NCBI RefSeq assembly: GCF_012932915.1
Contig: NZ_VCQU01000001.1
Coordinates: 124,001 to 188,000 of the forward strand
Origin: Antrihabitans stalactiti
Lineage (GTDB): Bacteria > Actinomycetota > Actinomycetes > Mycobacteriales > Mycobacteriaceae
Length of the DNA: 64,000 nt
Reading direction: 5' to 3'
Every line of letters begins with the position of its first letter. Within the stretch, counting starts at the first letter, position 1. Shown here one piece after another: positions 31,908 through 43,096 of this stretch. The notes below the pieces were generated by a model. It had not been told where the DNA came from. It did not search any database and was given only the letters and a program-made list of their open reading frames with translations. A program made the translations under genes and the position numbers.

Positions 31908-33889
31908 CCAATATCTACAGGGTCGATCTGTACGCGCACGGGCGCGTCGGCCTTGCGCGCACTACGGGCAGCCTGCGCTGCGGCAAGCGCACGGGCGAGC
32001 GCTGATCCCGCCGCCCGTGGCACGCGGAGCAGCATGCGCTCGACCTCGACCGGCTCGGGGTTGTCGCCCGCGAACGGCTTGCGCGCACCGTCGGGCAACG
32101 GCACCGGACCGAGCACCTCGACTTCCGTTGGCAACTCGGCAGATTCGAGCAGGGACGCGATCGCCGCGCCGCTGCCATCGACCGCGGCCAGCCGAATCGC
32201 AGGTGGAAACCGAACCTCGGAACGCTCGGCCAACTGCGCTTCCGCGTGCCCGACCGGATCCCAACGAACCAACGCCTGGACCGTCGGAATCCCAGGATCG
32301 GCGACGACGATCACCTGCCCACCCGCGGCGGCTGGTCGCACCAACGCCGCCGCACCCATCCAGCGCCGCAACGCTTCTTCGGCTGCCCGCAGGTCCGCCC
32401 GACCCAACAACGCCCACCCATCGAGCAGCAGGGCCGCGCCATAACCACCCGCAACGATCGGCTCGGCGCCTATGGTCGCCACCACCAGTTTCGGACCGGC
32501 AGGTACTTCGGGCAGCACATCGGATCCACCGGAGCTGACGACGGCAACGCCCGCGAACGCCCGCCCGAGTTCCTCCGCGGTCCTACCTGCACCGACCACG
32601 ACCGCCCGCAATGACGGCGACCCGCAGGTCCCGCAGCGGTAGGCCGTATCGGCCACGCCGCACCAATTGCACGTGGGAGCTGAGGCACCCTCCCCGCTCG
32701 GCAACGCCAACGGACCGTTGCACCGACGACACCGCGCGGGCGATCGACATTTGCCGCACGCCAACGACGGTGCGTAACCGCGACGCGGAACCTGCACCAA
32801 GACGGGCGAACCCGCATCGAGCGCCGCTCGCGCTGCCGCAAACGCGACGGCGGGCAACCGAGCACTGCGCGCCGACGGGTCACGTTCCAACGCGTGGTCG
32901 CTGTCGCCGGGGACCGTCACCTTCGGCGCACTTTCCCGCAAGATTTGGCGTGGCGCCACCAAGTCGTGCGCCCAGCCGGACTGCACCAGTGACTGCACTT
33001 CGGCGGTCCGGGCGTAACCGGCGGCGACGAACGCACAGCCGGCCTCGTGTGCGCGCAACAGCGCAACCTCGCGCGCATGCGGATAAGGAGCACGTGGCTC
33101 GGCGTGGTTGTCGTCGCCGTCGTCCCACAGCGCGATCAGCCCCAGCTCCGGCACAGGCGCGAAGATCGAACTTCGCATCCCGACTACAACTTTCGCGGTT
33201 CCGCGCAGCGCCGCCAACCAACGCCGGTACCGCGCAGCCGGACCCAGTCCGGCCGCCAACGCGACCGCGCCCGACGAGCCGACCAACTCGACACACGCCG
33301 CATGAACTCGATCGAGATCACGCTGATCCGGCACCACGATGAGCGCGCTTTGTCCGCGCGCAGCCACCGTCGCAGCCAATTCGCCCAGCCGACGCGGCCA
33401 GTCCTCCCCCGGCAACACCTGCCAGGCCGCCCGCGGAGCGCGGCCTTCGCCGAGGGCGTTCACGAACGCATCGCCGTGCGAATATCGTTGCCACGCAGTC
33501 ACGTCGACATTCGGCGCGGGCATCGGCACGACCTCGGGCACCGGCTCTGCTTCGACCCGAGCATGCCGCGGCGGCACCGCCAACCGCGCAACATCGGCGC
33601 GTGTCCCCGCATAACGCGACGCGACCGCCTCGAGCAGGCTCGCGATCTCGGGAGTCAGCACCCGCTCCGGGGACACAACGCGGTCCAACTTGCCGAGCTT
33701 GCCCGGGTGATCGCTCTCCGCCACCCGCTCCAGCAACAACCCGTCGACGAGCCGCCCCGCGAACCTGACGCGAACCCGCACTCCAGGCTGCGCAACGTCA
33801 TCCAGCTCAGGCGGAACTAGATAGTCGAACTCCCGATCCAGATGCGCAAGCGAGAGAAGCGGCAGCACTCTAGCGATCTCAGACCGCAT
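31904..33889 (-). CDS. priA: PriA-like primosomal protein lacking the helicase Walker A
   Basis: A 661-residue homologue of the replication restart protein PriA. The N-terminal DNA-binding domain (LPLLSLAHLDREFDYLVP) is present, as are four CxxC pairs (CGKC, CRRC, CNWC, CGTC) for two zinc ions. The segment that carries GxTGSGKT in E. coli reads AWQVLPGEDWPRRL here, and the DEEH-type box reads WDDGDDN, so ATP-driven unwinding is unlikely. This degeneration is known for actinobacterial PriA. The start is set at ATG 33889, inside a 51-bp palindrome; a GTG at 33898 is the alternative. Confidence 0.92.
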   Translation of the reverse strand: MRSEIARVLPLLSLAHLDREFDYLVPPELDDVAQPGVRVRVRFAGRLVDGLLLERVAESDHPGKLGKLDRVVSPERVLTPEIASLLEAVASRYAGTRADVARLAVPPRHARVEAEPVPEVVPMPAPNVDVTAWQRYSHGDAFVNALGEGRAPRAAWQVLPGEDWPRRLGELAATVAARGQSALIVVPDQRDLDRVHAACVELVGSSGAVALAAGLGPAARYRRWLAALRGTAKVVVGMRSSIFAPVPELGLIALWDDGDDNHAEPRAPYPHAREVALLRAHEAGCAFVAAGYARTAEVQSLVQSGWAHDLVAPRQILRESAPKVTVPGDSDHALERDPSARSARLPAVAFAAARAALDAGSPVLVQVPRRGYAPSLACGKCRSPARCRRCNGPLALPSGEGASAPTCNWCGVADTAYRCGTCGSPSLRAVVVGAGRTAEELGRAFAGVAVVSSGGSDVLPEVPAGPKLVVATIGAEPIVAGGYGAALLLDGWALLGRADLRAAEEALRRWMGAAALVRPAAAGGQVIVVADPGIPTVQALVRWDPVGHAEAQLAERSEVRFPPAIRLAAVDGSGAAIASLLESAELPTEVEVLGPVPLPDGARKPFAGDNPEPVEVERMLLRVPRAAGSALARALAAAQAARSARKADAPVRVQIDPVDIG

Positions 33890-33936
33890 GAATGTCACAT
33901 CGATTCAGTGTGACCGACTAAATGTGACATTCATGC
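33886..33936. repeat. 51-bp palindromic element, copy 2
   Basis: Its outer 15 bases, GCATGAATGTCACAT and complement, match copy 1 at 7517-7567 at both ends; the 21 central bases differ. It fills the gap between the metK stop (33938) and the priA start, and both candidate priA start codons fall inside its arm. It may therefore act as a metK terminator or in priA translation control. Confidence 0.88.
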
Positions 33937-33937
33937 G

Positions 33938-35152
33938 TCAAAGGCCGGCGGCGGCACGCAGCTTGTCGGCGCGGTCCGTGTGCTCCCACGGCAAGTCGAT
34001 GTCGGTCCGGCCGAAGTGGCCGTATGCCGCGGTCGGTGCGTAGATCGGGCGCAGCAGGTCGAGGTCGCGGATGATGGCGCCCGGACGCAAGTCGAAGACC
34101 TCGCTGATCGCGGCCTGGATCTTCGCCGGATCGATCGCCTCGGTGCCGAACGTCTCGACGAACAGGCCGACAGGCGCTGCCTTGCCGATCGCGTACGCAA
34201 CCTGGACCTCGATGCGACGCGCGAGACCGGCAGCCACTGCGTTCTTCGCAACCCAGCGCATCGCATAGGCAGCTGAGCGGTCCACCTTCGACGGATCCTT
34301 GCCCGAGAACGCGCCGCCACCGTGGCGCGCCATACCGCCGTACGTGTCAACGATGATCTTTCGACCCGTCAAGCCGGCGTCACCCATCGGACCGCCGAGG
34401 ACGAAACGACCTGTCGGGTTGACGAGCAGCCGCACGTCGGACGTGTCGAGCGAAGGCAGCTCGAGGTCGGCGAGCACCGAGCCCAATACCTTTTCGCGAA
34501 TGTCGGGCGTCAGCAGGTTGTCGAGGTCGATATCGGCCGCGTGCTGCGTCGAGACGACGACCGTATCGAGGCGAATCGCGTTGTCGCCGTCGTATTCGAT
34601 GGTGACCTGAGTCTTGCCGTCCGGGCGCAGGTACGGCAGCACGCCCGACTTGCGGACCTCGGTCAGCCGGCGGGCCAGGCGATGAGCCAGTGCGATCGGC
34701 AGCGGCATCAGTTCTGGGGTTTCGATCGTGGCGTACCCGAACATCAGGCCCTGGTCGCCAGCGCCTTGACGCTCGATCTCGTCGTCGAGGACGCCGTCGA
34801 CTCGTGCTTCGTGCGAATGATCGACGCCCTGAGCGATTTCCGGTGACTGCGCACCGATTGCCACGTTCACACCGCACGAATTGCCGTCGAAACCCTTGGC
34901 AGACGAGTCGTAGCCGATTTCGAGAACCTTTTCGCGGACGATCCTGGGGATGTCGACGTAGGCGGTCGTCGTGACTTCGCCTGCAACGTGCACCTGACCG
35001 GTCGTGACCAGAGTCTCGACAGCAACGCGGCTCCGGGGATCCTCGGCAAGGAGCGCGTCGAGAACGGAATCGCTGATCGCGTCACAGATCTTGTCCGGGT
35101 GCCCTTCGGTCACGGACTCACTGGTGAATAGGCGACGACCGTACTTGCTCAC
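33938..35152 (-). CDS. metK: S-adenosylmethionine synthase
   Basis: Makes SAM from methionine and ATP. The 404-residue protein shows [14 protein letters not shown] near 13-28 (methionine and ATP site), [12 protein letters not shown] near 131-142 and [16 protein letters not shown] near 277-292, the three signature blocks. GTG start with GGGAG nearby. The 56-base leader to coaBC is too short for a SAM riboswitch and none is visible. A 51-bp palindrome follows its stop codon. Confidence 0.97.
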   Translation of the reverse strand: MSKYGRRLFTSESVTEGHPDKICDAISDSVLDALLAEDPRSRVAVETLVTTGQVHVAGEVTTTAYVDIPRIVREKVLEIGYDSSAKGFDGNSCGVNVAIGAQSPEIAQGVDHSHEARVDGVLDDEIERQGAGDQGLMFGYATIETPELMPLPIALAHRLARRLTEVRKSGVLPYLRPDGKTQVTIEYDGDNAIRLDTVVVSTQHAADIDLDNLLTPDIREKVLGSVLADLELPSLDTSDVRLLVNPTGRFVLGGPMGDAGLTGRKIIVDTYGGMARHGGGAFSGKDPSKVDRSAAYAMRWVAKNAVAAGLARRIEVQVAYAIGKAAPVGLFVETFGTEAIDPAKIQAAISEVFDLRPGAIIRDLDLLRPIYAPTAAYGHFGRTDIDLPWEHTDRADKLRAAAGL

Positions 35153-35208
35153 AGATCTCCCTCTCGTCTGGTACAGGTGTCCTCATATCAGCGTAAGCGC
35201 CGATGCGT

Positions 35209-36447
35209 TCAAGCGTTCGGTGGGCGGTCCAGCAACCGTGCCAACGCGTCCAGCACGCGGCTCGCCATCAACGATTTCGAGCCGTGGTCCAGAGCGATTT
35301 CCTGGCCGTCAGCGGTGAGCAGCCACCCATCGTTGTTGTCGACTTCGAAAGCTTTTCCCTCGCCGACCGGATTGACGACCAGCAGGTCGCAACCCTTGCG
35401 GACCAGCTTCGCACGAGCATGGGTGAGAACGTCACCATTAGCATCACCCGTTTCTGCGGCAAATCCGACGATCGCCGTGGTCGGCGGAAGCGCACCATCG
35501 CGACGCGCTTCGACCAGTCCGGCCAGGATGTCTTCGTTGCGGGTGAGCGGAATGACGTCGGGCTCGTCTGCGCCCTTCTTGATCTTGGCCGTCGCGACCG
35601 TCGTCGGTCGAAAATCGGCGACCGCGGCAGACATGATGACCGCTTCGGCGTTGACCGCGTGCTTGTCGACGGCCTCGCGCATCTGTTCGGCAGTCTGCAC
35701 GTGCACCATCTCGACGGCGGCGGGCGCATCCAGGCCCGCGGTATTGCCGGAAATCAAGGTGACAGTGGCGCCGCGTTGCACGGCAAGGCGTGCGATCGCG
35801 TAGCCCTGTTTGCCTGAGCTTCGGTTTCCGAGAAAGCGCACCGGATCCAGCGGCTCACGCGTGCCGCCTGCGGACACGACGACCCGACGGCCTTCGAGGT
35901 CACGCGGCAGCGCGTCGGCGCGTTCCAGCAGCAGGGAGGCCAGGGCGAACAGTTCGCCCGGCTCAGGCAGTCGCCCCGATCCAGTGTCTTTGCCGGTCAG
36001 CCGACCGACTGCGGGCTCGACGACGACGGTGCCGCGCGCACGAAGGGCCGCGACATTGGCAACGGTCGCGGGGTGTTCCCACATTTCGGTGTGCATCGCA
36101 GGCGCGAACATCACGGGGCACCGTGCTGTCAGCAAGGTCGCGGTCAACAGATCGTCGGCTCGTCCGTGGACGGCTCGCGCGATCAGATCGGCGGTCGCAG
36201 GCGCAATCACGACGAGGTCGGCCTGTTGGCCGATGCGGACGTGCGGAACCTGCGGAACATCTTCGAACACGCCGGTATGCACGGGATTACCCGACAGCGC
36301 CTCGAACGTGGCGCGCCCGATGAACTCCAGCGCCGAGCGGGTCGGGATCACGGTCACGTGATGCCCGGCCTCGGTGAAGTCGCGGATCAGCGAACACGAT
36401 TTGTACGCAGCGATCCCTCCGCCGACACCGACCACTACCTGAGCCAT
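35209..36447 (-). CDS. coaBC: Phosphopantothenoylcysteine decarboxylase/synthetase
   Basis: A bifunctional coenzyme A enzyme (Dfp). CoaC half, residues 1 to about 180: flavin-binding VVGVGGGIAAYKSCSLIRDF, and APAMHTEMWEHPA with the substrate-binding asparagine/histidine region. CoaB half: VVSAGGTREPLDPVRFLGN followed by RSSGKQGYAIAR, the CTP-binding start. The 412-residue length is usual. It sits in the mihF-gmk-rpoZ-coaBC-metK order of Mycobacteriales. The 136-base gap to rpoZ is filled by a structured repeat. Confidence 0.96.
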   Translation of the reverse strand: MAQVVVGVGGGIAAYKSCSLIRDFTEAGHHVTVIPTRSALEFIGRATFEALSGNPVHTGVFEDVPQVPHVRIGQQADLVVIAPATADLIARAVHGRADDLLTATLLTARCPVMFAPAMHTEMWEHPATVANVAALRARGTVVVEPAVGRLTGKDTGSGRLPEPGELFALASLLLERADALPRDLEGRRVVVSAGGTREPLDPVRFLGNRSSGKQGYAIARLAVQRGATVTLISGNTAGLDAPAAVEMVHVQTAEQMREAVDKHAVNAEAVIMSAAVADFRPTTVATAKIKKGADEPDVIPLTRNEDILAGLVEARRDGALPPTTAIVGFAAETGDANGDVLTHARAKLVRKGCDLLVVNPVGEGKAFEVDNNDGWLLTADGQEIALDHGSKSLMASRVLDALARLLDRPPNA

Positions 36448-36459
36448 GGAACCTGCTTC

Positions 36460-36552
36460 GTTTGCGGGCCGGCACGCTCTGGACTGAGGAGCGCGAGGGA
36501 GCGCAGCGACTGAGTGCGACGAGGGAAGACCGTGCCTACATGGCCCGCAAAC
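36460..36552. repeat. Bulged inverted repeat with GAGCGCAGCGA-type core
   Basis: GTTTGCGGGCC-GGCACG (36460-36476) is complementary to CGTGCC (36531-36536) and GGCCCGCAAAC (36542-36552), with a 5-base bulge. The 54-base interior contains GAGCGCAGCGAC (36499-36510) and related purine-rich words. The same core occurs twice between pyrB and pyrC (46047-46098). The region separates rpoZ from coaBC and probably folds in RNA. A REP-like element is likely; a small RNA is not excluded. Confidence 0.65.
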
Positions 36553-36583
36553 CCGCCGAGCGGAGCGAGGCCATTAGACACAG

Positions 36584-37539
<956 letters not shown>

Positions 37540-37801
37540 GCAGCCGACGAGTCGGAGCGATCTCCAGCTCGGTCATGATTTCCTGCGCCTTGACTTTGCC
37601 AACCTTCGGCAAAGCTTCCAGCAGGGCGGAGACTTTCATCTTGCCGAGAATCTCGTCCTTTTCTGCGTCGGTGAGCACCTGCTTCAGGTCGGTGCCACCG
37701 CGCTTCAGGCGCTCCTTGAGCTCAGCCCTGGCGCGACGAGCGGCAGCCGCCTTCTCCAAAGCAGCGGCGCGCTGCTCAGCAGTCAACTGGGGAAGGGCCA
37801 C

Positions 37802-38079
37802 GGTTCCTCCGTCTCATCGTTTTGCAATTTGTTTGCGCCGGCGAAGTCGAGTGATTTCGCCAGCAGCCTTTGCGACCGTACCCACGCTGATCATCGATTG
37901 CGAACCCACCCCCCTGGTCAGGCCACATTTCCGGTGTGTTGGACCGGCGCGTCGCTGGCCGCATCCGCCAGGATTTCATACCGAAAGTCGGTTTTGCACC
38001 CGATTCCCCAAATCGGCGCAGCAAGAGAAATCCCAGGTGGGAGCCCCGTATCCGGCAACGTTCTGACAGGATTCGAGGC
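37802..38079. other. Divergent intergenic region, mihF and F420-type gene
   Basis: This 278-base gap should contain the promoters of mihF (minus) and the luciferase-like gene (plus). I see one small hairpin, CCGATT/AATCGG at 38000-38016 with a CCCCA loop, and no gene-like frame. No promoter could be assigned with confidence. Confidence 0.4.
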
Positions 38080-38958
38080 ATGAAAATCGGCGTTTTTACG
38101 CAGGAAGCGACTGTCGACAAAATTGTCGAGCGTGTTCGCGACGCTCACGACCGCGGGTTTGCCCGGGCGTGGTTGCCGCAGATTTTCCAGCTCGACGCAC
38201 TGACAGCGATCGCGGTCGCCGCCCGTGAGGTCCCCGAGATCGGCTTGGGGACCGCTGTGGTTCCCACTTACCCTCGGCACCCGTTTGCGCTCGCTCAGCA
38301 GGCGCTCACGACCCAGCAAACCGCCGGCGGGCGCCTGAGCCTGGGCATCGGCCTCTCGCACCGCGTGGTCATCGAGGGAATGCTCGGCATGAAGTGGGGC
38401 GAAGTTCGCCACCTCCGCGAATACCTGGCGATCCTCATGCCGCTTCTGCACGGCGAGAAGGCGGACTTCGCGGGCGACACTCTCACCGGCCGCCTGGAGC
38501 TCGACATCGCCGCAGACCCCGTCCCGGTACTCGTGGCCGCGCTGGGTCCGAAACTGCTCGATCTCGCGGGCCGGACCACCGACGGCACCGTGACCTGGAT
38601 GACCGGTCTCGACACTTTGTCGAGCTACGTCGTGCCGTCCATCCGCGCCGGTGCGACCGCGGCTGGGCGGCCGGACCCACAGGTCGTCGCCTCGCTCCCC
38701 GTTGCGGTCACCGACGACGAGGAGACCGCGCGCAAAGTCGCGGCGAAGGCGTTCTCGGTATACAACCATTTGCCGTCGTACCGCGCGATGCTCGACCGCG
38801 AAGGCGCTGGCGGGCCGGCCGACGTCGCGATCGTGGGCGACGAGGCGACGGTAAAGGCTCGGATCGCCGAGTTCGCCGACGCAGGCGTCACGGAGTTCGT
38901 CGTCGTCCCCTATTTCGAACGCGAACGAACCCTCGACCTGGCTGCGACCCTGGTCTAG
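38080..38958 (+). CDS. LLM class F420-dependent oxidoreductase
   Basis: A 292-residue luciferase-like monooxygenase-fold protein; this subclass in Mycobacteriales commonly uses coenzyme F420. Visible are KIGVFTQEATVDKIVERVRD at the start, VVPTYPRHPFALAQQALTTQ near 58-77, and GRLSLGIGLSHRVVIEGMLG after it. The C-terminal half carries the conserved strand VTWMTGLDTLSSYVVP. The substrate is unknown. ATG 38080 is chosen because an upstream extension has no protein-like sequence. Its end overlaps pyrF by 4 bases. Confidence 0.88.
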   Translation: MKIGVFTQEATVDKIVERVRDAHDRGFARAWLPQIFQLDALTAIAVAAREVPEIGLGTAVVPTYPRHPFALAQQALTTQQTAGGRLSLGIGLSHRVVIEGMLGMKWGEVRHLREYLAILMPLLHGEKADFAGDTLTGRLELDIAADPVPVLVAALGPKLLDLAGRTTDGTVTWMTGLDTLSSYVVPSIRAGATAAGRPDPQVVASLPVAVTDDEETARKVAAKAFSVYNHLPSYRAMLDREGAGGPADVAIVGDEATVKARIAEFADAGVTEFVVVPYFERERTLDLAATLV

Positions 38959-39785
38959 CTATTCAGGAAGGCGAAGCTCTCCTGGGACTTCGTCAACGCT
39001 GCCCGCAGCGCAGACACCGACGGACCTTCGCGCAGGACCTCGCGTGACACGCTCGGCAACACGCCGTGCAATGCGTCACCGACCAGGCGACGCACATCGT
39101 CCGGTCCGCCGCCTTGGGCGCCGATCCCCGGCATCAGGATCGGACCGTTCAGCTTCGTCAAGTCGGGCGCACTGACGAGCGTGGACCCCACGACGACGCC
39201 GACCGAACCCAAGTGGTCCGAGCCTGCGTTGCGCGCCGCGACCTCGTCGACGATCGTTTGACTCACGGTCCGACCGTCGGGGTTGATCGCGTTCTGCACT
39301 TGCGGGCCTTCTGGATTCGACGTGGCCGCAAGAACGAAGACTCCGTGGTGATTGTCCTGGGCAAGCTGCAGGGCCGGCTCCAGCGACCCGAAGCCCAGGT
39401 ACGGCGACACGGTGACGGCGTCCGAGCACAGTGGCGATTCGTCGTGGAGCCAGGTGCGTGCGTACGCGGCCATCGTTGTACCGATGTCGCCGCGTTTGGC
39501 GTCTGCGAGCACGAGGGTCCCGGACGCCCGGAGCACGCTGACAGTGCGCTCCAGGACTGCGATCCCGGCCGAGCCGAACGATTCGAAGAACGCAACCTGC
39601 GGCTTCACGATGGCCACGAGACCATCGAACGCTTCGACGCAGATCTCCGCGAATTGTTCGAGCCCTTCGGGAGTTTCGGGCAACTCCCACGCGGCGAGCA
39701 GCTCGCGGTGCGGATCGATTCCCACACACACCGGACCGTGGTGGGCAACCGCTGCCGAGAGCCTCGCGCCGAACGACTTCGTCAC
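38955..39785 (-). CDS. pyrF: Orotidine 5'-phosphate decarboxylase, type 2
   Basis: Makes UMP, the last step of pyrimidine synthesis. The 276-residue protein is of the longer mycobacterial type. The catalytic lysine-aspartate motif is [14 protein letters not shown] near 93-106, and the phosphate-binding [15 protein letters not shown] is near 222-236. Its GTG start overlaps the carB stop by 4 bases, so it ends the pyr operon. Confidence 0.96.
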   Translation of the reverse strand: MTKSFGARLSAAVAHHGPVCVGIDPHRELLAAWELPETPEGLEQFAEICVEAFDGLVAIVKPQVAFFESFGSAGIAVLERTVSVLRASGTLVLADAKRGDIGTTMAAYARTWLHDESPLCSDAVTVSPYLGFGSLEPALQLAQDNHHGVFVLAATSNPEGPQVQNAINPDGRTVSQTIVDEVAARNAGSDHLGSVGVVVGSTLVSAPDLTKLNGPILMPGIGAQGGGPDDVRRLVGDALHGVLPSVSREVLREGPSVSALRAALTKSQESFAFLNS

Positions 39786-42700
39786 GACTGTGGCCGCAAC
39801 GCCGCGTGCCGTTCCTGCAGTGACCGCACGCCTATGTCGCCCCGGATACTCGCCTCGATCCCCTGGACCGCGGCTGCCGCGCCCTGCACGGTCGTGATGC
39901 AGGGGATGTTCACCATGACGGCGGCACTGCGGATCTCGTAGCCGTCGACGCGGGGACCGGAGTTTCCGAACGGTGTGTTGAACACCATGTCGACCTCGCC
40001 GTCCTTGATCTGGTCGACGATGTTGGGCTCACCGTCCGGTAGCGGATCGGACACCTTGCGAACAACTTCGCAGGGAATGCCGTTTCGTCGTAACATTTCC
40101 GCCGTACCCTCGGTTGCGAGGATACGAAATCCCAAGTCCGCCAATCGTTTCACGGGAAACACCATCGACCGCTTGTCCCGGTTCGCGATGGATACGAAGA
40201 TCGTTCCTTCGGTCGGGAGCGACCCGTACGCGGCAGCCTGCGACTTGGCGAAAGCGCGACCGAAATCGGAGTCGATACCCATCACTTCGCCGGTGGATTT
40301 CATCTCCGGGCTGAGCAGCGAATCGACGTTGCTGCCGTCGGCACGCCGGAACCTGTTGAACGGCAGCACCGCTTCCTTGACCGCCACCGGCGAATCCGTC
40401 GGGGAATGGCCGCCGTCGCCCTCCGCGGGGAGCATCCCACTCGCCCGTAGTTCGGCGATGGTGGCGCCCAGCATGATTCGCGCTGCCGCCTTCGCCAGCG
40501 GAACCGCCGTCGCCTTGGAGACGAACGGCACGGTCCGACTCGCGCGCGGATTGGCTTCGAGGACGTAGAGCACGTCGTCCTTCAACGCGTACTGCACGTT
40601 CATCAGCCCCTTGACGCCGATGCCCTTCGCCAGCGCCTCCGTCGAGCGCCGGACTGCATCGATATCGCTGCGCCCCAACGTGATCGGCGGCAATGCGCAC
40701 GCCGAGTCGCCGGAGTGGATACCGGCTTCCTCGATGTGCTCCATCACGCCACCGAGGTAGACCTCGACGCCGTCGCAGAGCGCGTCGACGTCGATCTCGA
40801 TCGCATCCTCCAGGAAGCGGTCCACCAAAACCGGGTGCTCAGGGGTGATCTCGGTCGCGCGAGAGATGTAATCCTCCAGCGACGGCTCGTCGTACACGAT
40901 CTCCATCCCGCGCCCACCGAGCACGTAGGACGGCCGTACGAGCACCGGATAGCCGATCTCCGCGGCGATCTTCTTGGCTTGCGGGAAGGTCGTGGCCGTG
41001 CCGAACTTCGGCGCAGGCAGGCCTGCGGCGGTCAGCACGTCGCCGAACTCACCGCGGTCCTCGGCCAGATCGATTGCGGCCGGACTTGTTCCGACGATCG
41101 GCACGCCGGCGTCTTCCAGCCGCTGCGCCAACCCGAGCGGCGTCTGGCCGCCCAGTTGGACGATGACGCCGACGACGGTCCCAGACTGGGATTCGGCGTT
41201 GTAAACCTCGAGGACGTCCTCGAACGTCAGCGGCTCGAAGTAGAGACGGTCCGCGGTGTCGTAGTCGGTGGAGACGGTCTCGGGGTTGCAGTTGACCATG
41301 ACGGTCTCGTAGCCGGCTTGTGAAAGCGTTTGCGCGGCATGCACACACGAGTAGTCGAACTCGATGCCCTGCCCGATCCGGTTCGGCCCGGATCCCAAGA
41401 TGATGACCTTGCCCCGCTCGGTCTGCGGCGCGACCTCGGACTCTGCATCGGGATCGAGCTCGTAAGTCGAATAGTGATACGGCGTCTTGGCCTCGAACTC
41501 GGCTGCACACGTGTCGACAGTTTTGTAGACGGGCCGAACGCCGAGCCGGTGACGGAGGGTCCGTACGCCGCCCTCCCCCGCGAGTTCGGGGCGCAACATG
41601 GCGATCTGCCGATCCGACAGTCCTGCGTGCTTGCACTGCCGCAGCAACAGCGCGTCGAGCACCGGCGCGTCGAGCAGTTGCTGCCGCAGCTGGACCAGCC
41701 CGTTGACCTCTTCGACGAACCACGGGTCGATGCCGGATGCCTTCGCCACGTCTTCGACGGAGGCACCGAATCGGAGCGCACGCTCGACCTGGTAAATCCG
41801 GCCTTCGGTCGGCGTCCGAAGATCCTCGAGAATCTGTTCGGGATCGGTCCACTTGCCGTCGTCGAGTGTCCAGAAGCCGGTCGCCTTCGTCTCCAGCGAC
41901 CGGAGCACCTTGCCGAGCGCCTCTGCGAAGTTGCGGCCCAAGCTCATCGCCTCGCCGACCGACTTCATCGTGGTCGTCAGGGTCGGGTCAGCGCCGGGAA
42001 ACTTCTCGAACGCGAACCGCGGTGCTTTGACGACGATGTAGTCCAAGGTCGGCTCGAAACACGCCGGCGTTTCCTTGGTGATGTCGTTGACGATCTCGTC
42101 CAATGTGTAGCCCACCGCGAGCTTGGCGGCGATCTTGGCGATCGGGAAGCCCGTCGCCTTCGATGCCAACGCCGAAGACCGCGATACGCGCGGGTTCATC
42201 TCGATCACGATCAACCGGCCGTCGCTCGGGTCGATCGCGAACTGGATGTTGCAGCCGCCGGTGTCGACGCCGACCTCACGCAAGATGTCGATGCCGAGGT
42301 CGCGCATCTTCTGGTACTCGCGGTCGGTCAGGGTGAGCGCGGGCGCCACCGTCACCGAGTCGCCGGTATGGACGCCCATCGGGTCGACGTTCTCGATCGA
42401 GCAGACGATCACCACGTTGTCGCGGCGGTCGCGCATCAGCTCGAGCTCGAATTCCTTCCACCCGAGGATCGACTCCTCGATCAACACGTTCGCCGACGGC
42501 GACGCCGCCAAGCCGCCACCCGCGATGCGGTCCAGGTCCTCGTCGTTGTACGCCATGCCGGAACCGAGCCCACCCATGGTGAAGCTGGGCCGGACGACGA
42601 CAGGGAAGCCGAGTTCGGCGACCGTCTCGTGCACTTCGGCCATCGTGTAGCAAACCCGCGACTTCGCCGATTCGCCACCGACTTTCGCGACGATGTCCTT

Positions 42701-43096
42701 GAACTTCTGCCGGTCCTCACCGCGCTGGATGGCCTCGAAGTCCGCACCGATCAGCTCGACGTTGTACTTGGCGAGAATGCCGCGCTCATGCAGTGCGACA
42801 GCGGTGTTCAGTGCGGTCTGGCCGCCAAGCGTCGCGAGAATCGCATCCGGGCGCTCGATTTCGATGACCTTCTCGACGAACTCCCACGTGATCGGCTCGA
42901 CGTAGGTGGAATCGGCGAACTCCGGGTCCGTCATGATCGTCGCCGGGTTCGAGTTCACCAACGACACCCGCAGGCCTTCGTCCCGCAGGACGCGACACGC
43001 CTGGGTGCCCGAATAGTCGAACTCACACGCCTGGCCGATCACGATCGGACCTGAGCCGATCACCAAGATGTGGTGGAGATCTGTGCGCTTCGGCAT
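39782..43096 (-). CDS. carB: Carbamoyl-phosphate synthase large subunit
   Basis: Uses ammonia from CarA, bicarbonate and two ATP to make carbamoyl phosphate for pyrimidines and arginine. The 1104-residue protein has the two homologous synthetase halves, each with an ATP-grasp core; the first contains [14 protein letters not shown], the second [15 protein letters not shown]. The allosteric C-terminal domain follows. The start ATG shares one base with the carA stop (TGATG). Everything expected is present. Confidence 0.97.
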   Translation of the reverse strand: MPKRTDLHHILVIGSGPIVIGQACEFDYSGTQACRVLRDEGLRVSLVNSNPATIMTDPEFADSTYVEPITWEFVEKVIEIERPDAILATLGGQTALNTAVALHERGILAKYNVELIGADFEAIQRGEDRQKFKDIVAKVGGESAKSRVCYTMAEVHETVAELGFPVVVRPSFTMGGLGSGMAYNDEDLDRIAGGGLAASPSANVLIEESILGWKEFELELMRDRRDNVVIVCSIENVDPMGVHTGDSVTVAPALTLTDREYQKMRDLGIDILREVGVDTGGCNIQFAIDPSDGRLIVIEMNPRVSRSSALASKATGFPIAKIAAKLAVGYTLDEIVNDITKETPACFEPTLDYIVVKAPRFAFEKFPGADPTLTTTMKSVGEAMSLGRNFAEALGKVLRSLETKATGFWTLDDGKWTDPEQILEDLRTPTEGRIYQVERALRFGASVEDVAKASGIDPWFVEEVNGLVQLRQQLLDAPVLDALLLRQCKHAGLSDRQIAMLRPELAGEGGVRTLRHRLGVRPVYKTVDTCAAEFEAKTPYHYSTYELDPDAESEVAPQTERGKVIILGSGPNRIGQGIEFDYSCVHAAQTLSQAGYETVMVNCNPETVSTDYDTADRLYFEPLTFEDVLEVYNAESQSGTVVGVIVQLGGQTPLGLAQRLEDAGVPIVGTSPAAIDLAEDRGEFGDVLTAAGLPAPKFGTATTFPQAKKIAAEIGYPVLVRPSYVLGGRGMEIVYDEPSLEDYISRATEITPEHPVLVDRFLEDAIEIDVDALCDGVEVYLGGVMEHIEEAGIHSGDSACALPPITLGRSDIDAVRRSTEALAKGIGVKGLMNVQYALKDDVLYVLEANPRASRTVPFVSKATAVPLAKAAARIMLGATIAELRASGMLPAEGDGGHSPTDSPVAVKEAVLPFNRFRRADGSNVDSLLSPEMKSTGEVMGIDSDFGRAFAKSQAAAYGSLPTEGTIFVSIANRDKRSMVFPVKRLADLGFRILATEGTAEMLRRNGIPCEVVRKVSDPLPDGEPNIVDQIKDGEVDMVFNTPFGNSGPRVDGYEIRSAAVMVNIPCITTVQGAAAAVQGIEASIRGDIGVRSLQERHAALRPQS

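Noticed and set aside
34930-35210. SAM riboswitch before metK
   Set aside because: Only 56 bases separate coaBC from metK and no SAM-I or SAM-II core elements are visible.
41330-43054. Open frame of 574 codons on the plus strand opposite carB
   Set aside because: It is the shadow of the carB codons; the sequence has no motifs and carB is complete on the other strand.
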